Below, one piece after another: positions 6,819-13,268 of a stretch of 15,778 nt of DNA; position 1 is the stretch's first letter; each line of letters starts with the position of its first letter. The DNA is from an uncultured Alphaproteobacteria bacterium. GTDB lineage: Bacteria > Pseudomonadota > Alphaproteobacteria > CAAHEQ01 > UBA3637. The stretch lies in assembly GCA_944391545.1 (NCBI GenBank), contig CALXTZ010000022.1, forward strand, positions 1 through 15,778, written 5' to 3'. The notes beneath the pieces are model-generated. The model had not been told where the DNA came from. It saw only the letters and a list, made by a program, of their open reading frames with translations, and did not search any database. Position numbers and translations under genes: made by a program.

Positions 6819-6847
6819 GATATAAGGCATCAAAGACAGCTTTTCAA
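6819..6847 (-). promoter_or_regulatory. Candidate promoter of the DMT permease
   Basis: On the minus strand: TTGAAA (6847-6842), 17-bp spacer, TATATC (6824-6819). The predicted start falls in the middle of the palindrome at 6805-6818, which also contains the ribosome-binding site. The palindrome could serve as an operator, or it could be chance. Confidence 0.4.
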
Positions 6848-6887
6848 TTTTTGCTTAAAGAAATAATCATCCCGTATGTAAAAGGAC

Positions 6888-6916
6888 TTTACAGACGTTT
6901 TCTTTTTCGTTAAAAA
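6888..6916 (+). promoter_or_regulatory. Candidate promoter of the exported nitroreductase
   Basis: TTTACA at 6888-6893 (five of six), 17-bp spacer, TAAAAA at 6911-6916 (four of six). The leader would be about 11 nt, beginning at the AAGGAGG ribosome-binding site. Confidence 0.4.
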
Positions 6917-6933
6917 CAAAGAAGGAGGTCCAA

Positions 6934-7524
6934 ATGAAAAAATTACTTTTAACAAGCTTAATTATCATGTGCGCAGGCAGTGCGTTGGCTCAAACGGCCG
7001 GACCGCTGCCGGAAGCTCATAAAACAAACGGCATGCCGCTGATGCAGGCATTGAATGAACGGAAAACAACACGTTCTTTTTCAGATCAAACCATAGATGA
7101 AGCAACGCTTGCCGACATTTTGTGGGCGGCCGCGGGAGTCAATAAAGACGGGAACAAACGGACGATTCCGACAGCATTAAACCGCCAAAACATTTCTGTT
7201 TATGTTTTATCGGCAAACGGTGCTTTTTTGTATGATGCACCGAATCATGCGCTTGTCAAAATAACGGATGCTGATTTGCGGCAAAATAAAGATGCGCCGA
7301 TAACACTGGCTTATGCGGCTGACAAGCGTTTGTTGGATAAAGACACTTATTCGGCCATGCACGTCGGATCAGCTTATCAAAATGTCGGCCTTTACGCCGC
7401 ATCGGCCGGGCTTGCGAATGTCGTCCGCGGATCGTTTGATCAGGATGCTTTGGAAAAGGGGTTAAACCTTTCTGATTCTGTCAACATTCTTGTGACGCAA
7501 GCCATCGGTTATCCGGCGAATTAA
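6934..7524 (+). CDS. Nitroreductase-family protein with Sec signal peptide
   Basis: 196 residues. Residues 1-19 are a clear Sec signal (MKK, hydrophobic core, ALA then Q20), so the mature protein should be periplasmic. The rest is a compact nitroreductase fold: an N-terminal RKTTRSFSDQ FMN-phosphate-type motif (about 43-52), ADILWAAAGVNK, RTIPTALNRQ, and GSAYQNVGLYAASAGLANVVRG near 145-166. The family uses FMN to reduce nitro compounds, flavins or quinones with NAD(P)H, or oxidises thiazoline rings in peptides. Export is atypical for an enzyme drawing on cytoplasmic NAD(P)H, so its electron donor is unclear. AAGGAGGTCCAA gives a strong ribosome-binding site. The stop abuts that of msrA with no gap. 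Confidence 0.85.
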   Translation: MKKLLLTSLIIMCAGSALAQTAGPLPEAHKTNGMPLMQALNERKTTRSFSDQTIDEATLADILWAAAGVNKDGNKRTIPTALNRQNISVYVLSANGAFLYDAPNHALVKITDADLRQNKDAPITLAYAADKRLLDKDTYSAMHVGSAYQNVGLYAASAGLANVVRGSFDQDALEKGLNLSDSVNILVTQAIGYPAN

Positions 7525-8010
7525 TTATTTAAACAGGCAGGAGAAACAGCTTTTCCTGCCTTTCTTTTCCAAATATTTTTGATGATATTCTTCCGCCGGA
7601 TAAAAATCCGTTGCCGGGACGACTTCCGTTACAATCGGGCGGCCGAAAATATGTTTGTTATCTAGTTCCTTGATTTTATTCAAGGCTTGATTTTTCTGGC
7701 TGTCATTCAAATAAAAAATAGCCGATCGGTATTGTGTCCCGATATCCGGTCCTTGTTGATTTAAAGTCGTCGGATTATGGTTGTCAAAAAAGATGTCCAA
7801 CAAATGATCATACGTAACAATGGTTGAGTCATACTTAATTTGTACGGCTTCCGCATGCCCGGTCGTATCGGTACAAACCTGTTCATACGTCGGATGAGCA
7901 ACCGTTCCGCCGATATATCCGACTTGTGTTTCCAACACGCCCGGAACGACATCAAACGCCGCTTGAACACCCCAAAAACAACCTGCGGCAAAAAGAGCAT
8001 ATTCTATCAT
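7525..8010 (-). CDS. msrA: Peptide methionine sulfoxide reductase MsrA
   Basis: 161 residues. The catalytic motif GCFWG is at 10-14 with nucleophile C11, followed by family landmarks GYIGG, PTYEQVCTDTTGHAEAV and the FYPAEEYHQKYLEKK stretch near the C-terminus. The tail KSCFSCLFK supplies C155 and C158 as resolving or recycling cysteines for thioredoxin. It reduces the S-epimer of methionine sulfoxide in proteins and is cytoplasmic. GGGAG eight bases upstream is the ribosome-binding site. It lies 46 bp downstream of the P-type ATPase on the same strand, but a promoter with a perfect -35 box overlaps the ATPase stop. The nitroreductase terminator lies inside its last codons. Confidence 0.96.
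   Translation of the reverse strand: MIEYALFAAGCFWGVQAAFDVVPGVLETQVGYIGGTVAHPTYEQVCTDTTGHAEAVQIKYDSTIVTYDHLLDIFFDNHNPTTLNQQGPDIGTQYRSAIFYLNDSQKNQALNKIKELDNKHIFGRPIVTEVVPATDFYPAEEYHQKYLEKKGRKSCFSCLFK
7535..7570 (+). terminator. Terminator of the nitroreductase gene, inside msrA
   Basis: AGGCAGGA (7535-7542) and TCCTGCCT (7554-7561) form a perfect 8-bp stem with an 11-nt loop, followed by TTCTTTT. It acts on the plus strand just after the nitroreductase stop. On the minus strand the same bases encode the C-terminal tail of MsrA. Confidence 0.75.
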
Positions 8011-8031
8011 GGCTTTTTCTCCCTTTCAAAG

Positions 8032-8060
8032 GAGATAGGCCGTTATGGGCACCGTGTCAA
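8032..8060 (-). promoter_or_regulatory. Candidate promoter of msrA
   Basis: On the minus strand: perfect TTGACA (8060-8055), 17-bp spacer, TATCTC (8037-8032, three of six). The -35 box contains the TGA stop of the P-type ATPase. It could let msrA be expressed independently of the ATPase. Confidence 0.45.
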
Positions 8061-10714
8061 GACTGTTTCAAAAAATGGCGAACAATCCACTTTTCGACTT
8101 CAATCATCGCCGTCACGATAACGCCGCATCCGATAGCCAATAACCAAACTTGCGGCGGCAAAGGAACTGTTTGGAAGAATTTTTGCATCAACCCGGTATA
8201 GGTAAACAATAATTGCAAAAGAATCATTCCCACGGCACCCAACACCATCCAACGATTGCCTTTAAAGCCTGTTTTAAAAATAGACTTATCCCAAGAACGG
8301 CAGGCAAACATCAAAAAGATGCCCATCATAACAATCGCATTCACAACCAACGTCCGACCCAGTTTGACGTTATAGTGCTGATCTGCAACGATTTCGAAAG
8401 CAATAAAGCACAAAACCGTCATTAATGTTGTTACCAAAACCATTCGTGTTAACAAAGGCTTTGTCACAATCGGCGTGTCCGGTTTGCGAGGCGGTCTGGA
8501 CATAATGCCTTCTTCAATCGGTTCAAACGAGAACATTGCCCCCAACAAAATGGTCGTTACCATGTTAATCCACAAAATTTGAACCGGTGAAATCGGGCTG
8601 GTCAAACCGAAGAAAATGGCAACCATCACGATAAAGGCTTCGGCAAAACTGATCGGTAACGTCCACATAATAAATTTAATCAGGTTGTCAAAGACACACC
8701 GACCTTCTTCCACAGCCGATTCAATGGTGGCAAAGTTATCATCCAACAAAACGATGTCAGCCGCTTCTTTAGCCACATCCGTTCCGTTCTGCCCCATGGC
8801 AATCCCGATATTAGCTTGCTTCAGGGCAGGGGCATCATTGACGCCGTCTCCGGTCATCGCCACAATGTTCTTGTTTTTTTGAAGCGCTTTCACCAGGCGC
8901 AGTTTATCTTCCGGCGTCACCCGCGCAAATACGTCAATTGCGGGCGCGATTTTCTTTAATTCTTCATCACTGGTTTTGGCAATTTCGGCTCCGTTCATGA
9001 CCGTCGGCTCGACTTTTTCCCCTTTGCCGTGCAAATCCATTTGAGCCGCAATCGCTTTGGCCGTCACGACATGGTCGCCCGTAATCATTTTAATCGTAAT
9101 ACCGGCGCTGTGACAGGCCTTAATCGCCTTTATGGCTTCCGGACGCGGCGGATCAATCATCGCCTGAAGCCCGACGAATATTAAATCACTCTGCACATCC
9201 TTGTGCGTTAATTTATCCGTTTTCATTTTCGGCTTAACGGCAAAACCCAATACCCGCAATCCTTGAGCCGCCATTTTTTCCATGGTTTTTAACACCTTTT
9301 TGCTATCCAGAGCCGTTAATTTGCCATCCGGCCCCATTTGGTGTGTACAATAGGGCAAAATCGCTTCGGTTGCACCTTTGACATAAAGCGTCTGATCGGA
9401 TCCCAAGACAGCCATATATTGATAAGCAGACTCAAACGGAATTTCATCCATACATTTAATTTCTTCTCTTAATTCTTTGACTTTTATACCTTTTTTCTCG
9501 GCGGACACCAACAAAGCAATTTCCGTCGGATCGCCTTGAGGCCCGGATGATTTCAACTGGGCTTCGTTGCATAAAATCCCTGTTTTCAGGCAAACCGTTA
9601 ATGCTTGATTGTCGTCTTGAGGCTCAATGGCTCCTTTAATCGCATAACCGTTACCGGAAACGCTGTATTCTTGTCCCGCGCAAACAATTTTTTGAACCGT
9701 CATTTTGTTTTCCGTTAATGTTCCGGTTTTATCGGAACAAATGATAGACGTACTGCCGAGTGTTTCAACAGCCGGCAATTTGCGGACAATCGCTTTACGT
9801 TTTGACATCCGACTGACACCGATGGCTAAAATAATGGTTAACGCGGCCGGCAGTCCTTCCGGGATAGCCGCAACCGCCATCGCAATCGCGGACATAAACG
9901 TATCGACAAACGGCAATCCTTTATAGAAACCGACGGCAAAAGCCAAAACGGATAAAAACACAATGAACCACAAAAGTTTACCGCTGAAGCTTTCGATTTT
10001 TTCGGTCAACGGTGTTTTTAAATCGGCGGCTTCATGAATCATTTTGGAAATCTGGCCGATTTGAGAATGATCTCCCGTTTCAACAACGACCGCTTTAGCC
10101 TGACCAAACGTCACCAAAGTCGACGCAAACGCCATGTTTCGCCGATCCGCGAGCAGCGTATTGTCCGGCAATTCTTCACTGACTTTTTCGACCGGTACGG
10201 ATTCTCCCGTCAAAGCGGATTCATCAATTTTTAAGTCATGCACCTGCAACAAACGCAAATCAGCCGGCACTTTTTCTCCCGAACGAAGAATAACAATATC
10301 ACCCGGCACCAATTCTTTGGAATCAATTTCAAGCACATCATTATCTCGAATAACATGCGTTTTAACTGTTATGCTTTTGGAAAGGCTGTCCAATGCTTTT
10401 AAAGCTTTATCTTCTTGGACAAAGCCCATGACGGCATTCACAACCACAACGCCGTAAATCACGGATGCGTCCACGTATTCACCGAAATAAAGCGCAATTG
10501 TGGCCGAGATCAACAAGACATAAATAAGCGGCTGGTGAATTTGCAGCCAAAACCGAAGCAGGGCACTTTTCCCTTTCTTCATTGTCATTTCATTTAAACC
10601 GTACTGTGCCCGATAATCATCCACTTGTTTGGATGTCAACCCGGTTTTCGGATTGGTTTGAAAATGGGATAAAGCCTGATCTTGAGATAAAAAATACCAT
10701 TTATTTTGTGTCAT
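8057..10714 (-). CDS. P2-type cation-transporting ATPase (PacL/SERCA-like, substrate uncertain)
   Basis: 885 residues. In order: an N-terminal cation-ATPase domain (about 4-72), the actuator with ALTGESVPVEK, helix M4 with IPEGLP (E286), the phosphorylated D328 in DKTGTLT, the nucleotide domain with ITGDH (D547), the hinge TGDGVNDAP (D623, D627), then the C-terminal helices. This is a full-length P2 pump that moves a cation across the inner membrane using ATP. In M6 the sequence is WINMVTTILLG. N717 aligns with SERCA N796, but T721 replaces the Ca-ligand Asp800, so calcium transport should not be assumed. GAGGAAAAC precedes the start. It lies 55 bp after nfo, on the same strand. Confidence 0.92.
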   Translation of the reverse strand: MTQNKWYFLSQDQALSHFQTNPKTGLTSKQVDDYRAQYGLNEMTMKKGKSALLRFWLQIHQPLIYVLLISATIALYFGEYVDASVIYGVVVVNAVMGFVQEDKALKALDSLSKSITVKTHVIRDNDVLEIDSKELVPGDIVILRSGEKVPADLRLLQVHDLKIDESALTGESVPVEKVSEELPDNTLLADRRNMAFASTLVTFGQAKAVVVETGDHSQIGQISKMIHEAADLKTPLTEKIESFSGKLLWFIVFLSVLAFAVGFYKGLPFVDTFMSAIAMAVAAIPEGLPAALTIILAIGVSRMSKRKAIVRKLPAVETLGSTSIICSDKTGTLTENKMTVQKIVCAGQEYSVSGNGYAIKGAIEPQDDNQALTVCLKTGILCNEAQLKSSGPQGDPTEIALLVSAEKKGIKVKELREEIKCMDEIPFESAYQYMAVLGSDQTLYVKGATEAILPYCTHQMGPDGKLTALDSKKVLKTMEKMAAQGLRVLGFAVKPKMKTDKLTHKDVQSDLIFVGLQAMIDPPRPEAIKAIKACHSAGITIKMITGDHVVTAKAIAAQMDLHGKGEKVEPTVMNGAEIAKTSDEELKKIAPAIDVFARVTPEDKLRLVKALQKNKNIVAMTGDGVNDAPALKQANIGIAMGQNGTDVAKEAADIVLLDDNFATIESAVEEGRCVFDNLIKFIMWTLPISFAEAFIVMVAIFFGLTSPISPVQILWINMVTTILLGAMFSFEPIEEGIMSRPPRKPDTPIVTKPLLTRMVLVTTLMTVLCFIAFEIVADQHYNVKLGRTLVVNAIVMMGIFLMFACRSWDKSIFKTGFKGNRWMVLGAVGMILLQLLFTYTGLMQKFFQTVPLPPQVWLLAIGCGVIVTAMIEVEKWIVRHFLKQS

Positions 10715-10745
10715 TGTTTTCCTCTTTTCATAAAATAATAAGCGA

Positions 10746-10773
10746 ATCGTATCATATTTGTCTGAAAAATCAA
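10746..10773 (-). promoter_or_regulatory. Candidate promoter of the P-type ATPase
   Basis: On the minus strand: TTGATT (10773-10768), 16-bp spacer, TACGAT (10751-10746). It sits in the gap after nfo and overlaps the last codons of nfo. Weak, and readthrough from nfo is equally possible. Confidence 0.3.
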
Positions 10774-11624
10774 GTCCCTGACGGGAAAGATGCAGATTGA
10801 TTAAGCTGTTTTTTTAATAAAGCAATTTCTTTTTTGTGGCCGTCGTCATCCGTCGGTGTTTCCAAGAAAAACGGCAATTCACATAAAGCAGGATGCTGTA
10901 AAATTTTGACAAAAGCCGGCAGTCCGATTGTTCCTTTTCCGATTAAGGCGTGTCTGTCTTTGTGAGACTCCATCGGCATCAGACTGTCATTCAAATGAAC
11001 GGCCTTTAACCGCTCCAGACCGATCGTCCGGTCAAATTGTTCCAAAACATCATCCAATCGATGGACAATATCATATCCGGCTGCAAAAACATGACATGTG
11101 TCCAAACAAACACCGACCAGATGATTGTGGTGCGTTTTATGAATAATTTCCGCCAATTCTTCAAATGTCGATCCGATTTCAGTTCCTTTTCTGGACATTG
11201 TTTCCAATAAAAAAGGTGTTGTTTGATCGGCTGATAAAACTTTATTTAAAAGGGCCGCCGTTTGCGCCAGTCCGCTCTTTATTCCTTGTCCGACATGCGA
11301 ACCCGGATGAAAGTTGTATAAGCAGTTCGGTAAATGGCGCATCAAAGCAGCATCTTCGGCAAAAACCAAAGCGGCAAATTCGCGTGTTTTCGGATCCAAG
11401 GCACAAGGATTTAACGTATAAGGCGCATGTGCCAACAACGGCCCGAATTTTTTCTTTTCCCGGATGATCTGCATTTTTTGAATATCGTTTAAGTCCAAAG
11501 CTCTTGCCCGGCTGCCGCGAGGATTGCGTGTAAAGAACTGAAACGTATTGGCTTTGATTTGAACGGCCGTTTGTGTGGCCGCTTCGAAGCCTCTGGCAAT
11601 GGACAGATGACACCCGATTAACAT
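10770..11624 (-). CDS. nfo: Endonuclease IV (AP endonuclease, Nfo)
   Basis: 284 residues, a TIM-barrel enzyme that cuts 5' of abasic sites in base excision repair. All nine ligands of the trinuclear zinc site can be matched to E. coli Nfo: H66, H106, E141, D175, H178, H210, D223, H225 and E255, within AHAPY, NFHPGSH, LLETM, CLDTCH, HLNDS, HKDRH and FLETP. Length is normal (E. coli 285). The start overlaps the end of ybaK by 7 bp, which points to coupled translation in the order kinase, ybaK, nfo. It is cytoplasmic, and with MsrA it fits an oxidative-damage repair theme. Confidence 0.97.
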   Translation of the reverse strand: MLIGCHLSIARGFEAATQTAVQIKANTFQFFTRNPRGSRARALDLNDIQKMQIIREKKKFGPLLAHAPYTLNPCALDPKTREFAALVFAEDAALMRHLPNCLYNFHPGSHVGQGIKSGLAQTAALLNKVLSADQTTPFLLETMSRKGTEIGSTFEELAEIIHKTHHNHLVGVCLDTCHVFAAGYDIVHRLDDVLEQFDRTIGLERLKAVHLNDSLMPMESHKDRHALIGKGTIGLPAFVKILQHPALCELPFFLETPTDDDGHKKEIALLKKQLNQSASFPSGT

Positions 11625-12112
11625 GATTCGTCCTTTGTTAAAGGGACAAACGGCGCCTCGATAAAGGCGGCCAATCGCTCGGGATTTATTTTAAGCGTGA
11701 CGCCGATTTTGCCGCCGCTGATACAGATTGTGTCAAAAAGCTGTGCCGTTTCTTCGATAAAGGTCGGAAAGGGCTTTTTCATTCCGATCGGAGAACACCC
11801 GCCGTGAATATATCCGGTCAGCGGCAACAGCTGTTTCAACGGCAGCATTTCCAAACTTTTAACGCCGGCCGCTTTGGCGGCTTTTTTCAAATCCAGACTG
11901 GCATCGGCCGGAATAACAAACACAAAATGGTCAAAGCTGTGCGTTTGTGTCGGTGCTTGCGTAACCAAAGTTTTAAACACCTGTTCAACGGGTTCATGAA
12001 TAAACCCGGCGACGGAAACAGCATCAACCTGATCTTTCGGGTCAAACATGTACACATCAAAAGGCACACCGGCTGTTTGTAACATGCGCATCACATTTGT
12101 TTTAATCGGCAT
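11618..12112 (-). CDS. ybaK: YbaK-type aminoacyl-tRNA deacylase (Cys-tRNA(Pro) deacylase)
   Basis: 164 residues, a single YbaK/ProX domain. The conserved lysine of the FKTLV strand is K47, and the family loop GGCSPIG is at 104-110. The enzyme hydrolyses Cys-tRNA(Pro) made by mistake by prolyl-tRNA synthetase. Related proteins act on other misacylated tRNAs, so the exact specificity is inferred. The start overlaps the 3' end of the kinase gene by 11 bp and the stop overlaps the nfo start by 7 bp. Confidence 0.93.
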   Translation of the reverse strand: MPIKTNVMRMLQTAGVPFDVYMFDPKDQVDAVSVAGFIHEPVEQVFKTLVTQAPTQTHSFDHFVFVIPADASLDLKKAAKAAGVKSLEMLPLKQLLPLTGYIHGGCSPIGMKKPFPTFIEETAQLFDTICISGGKIGVTLKINPERLAAFIEAPFVPLTKDESC

Positions 12113-12614
12113 GGATGCACTCCTTTATCATTTGGCAGACATCAACGGCAGTCAGGTCAGACGTATCCAAAAGCATCGTTTTTAATTCTCGGCATCCGGA
12201 AAGACGTTCTTGCGCGCGTTTCCATTGCGCTTCTTTTTGGTTTTCGGTTAACCCGGCGCGGTTAAAAATCCGCTTTTTTAAAACATCCGGCGTACAAATT
12301 AACGAAAAATGGTAAAAATCAAAAGGTTTTGTCAGCCGGTTCAAAAGACTTGCTTCAAGAGAAGCCTCATGCAAAACCCAACAGAAAAAAACAGTGTCAA
12401 AAGCTTTGTTTTGCAAAAAAGAATTCAACAAATACGCAATGTTATTCAAAGCCATTTGTTTGGTTTTATCGGAAAAGTCCCATTCTTTATCGCCTTGAAA
12501 CCAGCACCAATCGCCGTCCAGCATGACAGACTGCGCACACTCGGAACACAACAGGTGCGTAACGGTTGATTTGCCGACCCCCATCGGGCCGCCGATAAAA
12601 ACAAGCTTGGTCAT
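12102..12614 (-). CDS. P-loop kinase-like NTPase (AAA_33/shikimate-kinase-like fold)
   Basis: 170 residues. The Walker A loop GGPMGVGKST is at 8-17. LDGDW (32-36) follows at the place where small-molecule kinases bind substrate, FDTVFFCWVLHEA forms the next strand, and a lid-like basic helix containing RAGLT and KRAQERL lies around 118-140. It most likely phosphorylates a small molecule, but the substrate is not identifiable. GGAGACGTATT precedes the ATG. It is the first gene of the overlapping set with ybaK and nfo. Confidence 0.8.
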   Translation of the reverse strand: MTKLVFIGGPMGVGKSTVTHLLCSECAQSVMLDGDWCWFQGDKEWDFSDKTKQMALNNIAYLLNSFLQNKAFDTVFFCWVLHEASLEASLLNRLTKPFDFYHFSLICTPDVLKKRIFNRAGLTENQKEAQWKRAQERLSGCRELKTMLLDTSDLTAVDVCQMIKECIHAD

Positions 12615-12631
12615 AATACGTCTCCGCTAAA

Positions 12632-12660
12632 AAAATACACGTGTTTTCAATTCTGATCAA
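12632..12660 (-). promoter_or_regulatory. Candidate promoter of the kinase-ybaK-nfo set
   Basis: On the minus strand: TTGATC (12660-12655), 17-bp spacer, TATTTT (12637-12632). It ends 17 bases before the kinase start codon. Moderate match to consensus. Confidence 0.35.
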
Positions 12661-12695
12661 GGGTAAATGATTTTTTTCTGCAAAAAGGAGAAGAG

Positions 12696-12822
12696 GGCGG
12701 ATGGGGAGAGATTGTGCATAAATGCATTCCTCATTTCATTCGGAACCGTCCCGGTGGGACGTCCGCTTCGCGAGCAAACTCCCGTACGGCTGACGCCGTC
12801 TCCGGTCGTTCGATCTCTCCCC
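12696..12822 (-). repeat. tRNA-Ser-associated element with T-arm and 3'-end copies
   Basis: Reads in the same direction as tRNA-Ser and lies just downstream of its terminator. It begins with an inverted copy of the tRNA-Ser T-arm (12808-12822, 15 of 16 bases with one deletion). Next come an ACGGC/GCCGT hairpin and the core at 12729-12779 shared with the tRNA-Glu element. It ends with an exact 18-bp copy of the tRNA-Ser 3' end (12696-12713 equals 12883-12900). GGGGAGAGAT (12703-12712) and ATCTCTCCCC (12813-12822) are perfect 10-bp inverted ends, giving a unit of 120 bp. It has no coding potential. The direct repeats resemble attL/attR of an element inserted at a tRNA 3' end, but the unit is too small to encode an integrase. 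Confidence 0.65.
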
Positions 12823-12850
12823 TTAAAAATTTTTACGCTTTATTTTCTAA

Positions 12851-12880
12851 AAACAAAACGGCCCACATAGGCCGTTTTTT
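12851..12880 (-). terminator. Terminator of tRNA-Ser
   Basis: The 9-bp stem AAAACGGCC/GGCCGTTTT (12855-12863 with 12870-12878) has loop CACATA. T-rich tails lie on both sides, so it may work in both directions. It begins right after the tRNA CCA end. Confidence 0.85.
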
Positions 12881-12881
12881 T

Positions 12882-12969
12882 TGGCGGATGGGGAGAGATT
12901 CGAACTCCCGGAGGGTCGCCCCTCAACGGTTTTCAAGACCGCCGCATTAAACCACTCTGCCACCCATCC
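12882..12969 (-). tRNA. tRNA-Ser (anticodon UGA)
   Basis: An 88-nt class II tRNA. The acceptor GGATGGG pairs with CCCATCC. The anticodon arm GCGGT-CTTGAAA-ACCGT (12924-12942 region) has anticodon TGA. A long variable arm with GAGGGGCGACCCTC follows, then the T-arm GGGAGTTCGAATCTCTC, discriminator G and encoded CCA. It decodes UCA and other UCN codons. It is flanked downstream by the element at 12696-12822 and upstream by the tandem repeats at 12970-13301, both of which contain pieces of this tRNA. Confidence 0.97.
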
Positions 12970-13004
12970 ACACTTAACTCATTGACCGAATTTCAAGAAG
13001 TGAG

Positions 13005-13021
13005 GGTCTTGAAACCCGTTG
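13005..13021 (+). repeat. Inverted copy of the tRNA-Ser anticodon arm (unit 1)
   Basis: GGTCTTGAAACCCGTTG matches the tRNA-Ser anticodon loop and 3' stem in 16 of 17 bases but lies on the opposite strand to the tRNA (tRNA copy 12924-12940). In a transcript running into the tRNA, this part of the leader would be complementary to the anticodon arm. Confidence 0.7.
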
Positions 13022-13103
13022 TCTTTTGGACTGCCGTCCAAAAACGGTTTTGTCCTCGGGCTTAAAAGCCCTCGTTCATCTCCGCTTCTCTCCGATAGGC
13101 AAC

Positions 13104-13136
13104 ACCGCCGCATTAAACCGCTTAAGCCACCTGTCC
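13104..13136 (-). pseudogene. tRNA-Ser 5'-half fragment (unit 1)
   Basis: A 33-nt homologue of the first 32 nt of the tRNA-Ser at 12938-12969: acceptor 5' strand (here GGACAGG), D-arm with GGTTTAATGC, and anticodon-stem 5' strand GCGGT. Similarity stops at the anticodon loop. There is no 3' half, so no tRNA can form from it. Confidence 0.75.
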
Positions 13137-13171
13137 ACACTTAACTTATTGACCGAATTTCAAGAAGTGAG

Positions 13172-13188
13172 GGTCTTGAAACCCGTTG
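13172..13188 (+). repeat. Inverted copy of the tRNA-Ser anticodon arm (unit 2)
   Basis: Identical to the 17-nt segment at 13005-13021, one period of 167 bp away, and complementary to the tRNA-Ser anticodon arm in 16 of 17 positions. Confidence 0.7.
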
Positions 13189-13268
13189 TCTTTTGGACTG
13201 CCGTCCAAAAACGGTTTTGTCCTCGGGCTGAAGCCCTCGTTCATCTCCGCTTCTCTTCGATAGGCAAC

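Noticed and set aside
8019..8034. Palindrome-like CTCC/GGAG around the msrA ribosome-binding site as an RNA switch
   Set aside because: It has a bulged base, and the predicted msrA transcript would start at about 8025, leaving out one arm.
8045..8143. Small plus-strand frame after AAAGGAGA at 8030-8036
   Set aside because: It lies antisense to the 3' end of the ATPase gene, and the peptide shows no recognisable features. The AAAGGAGA is explained by the overlapping promoter and palindrome.
11242..11613. Long frames overlapping nfo, the ATPase and other genes in other frames
   Set aside because: All lie within genes supported by full catalytic motif sets and have no motifs or ribosome-binding sites of their own.
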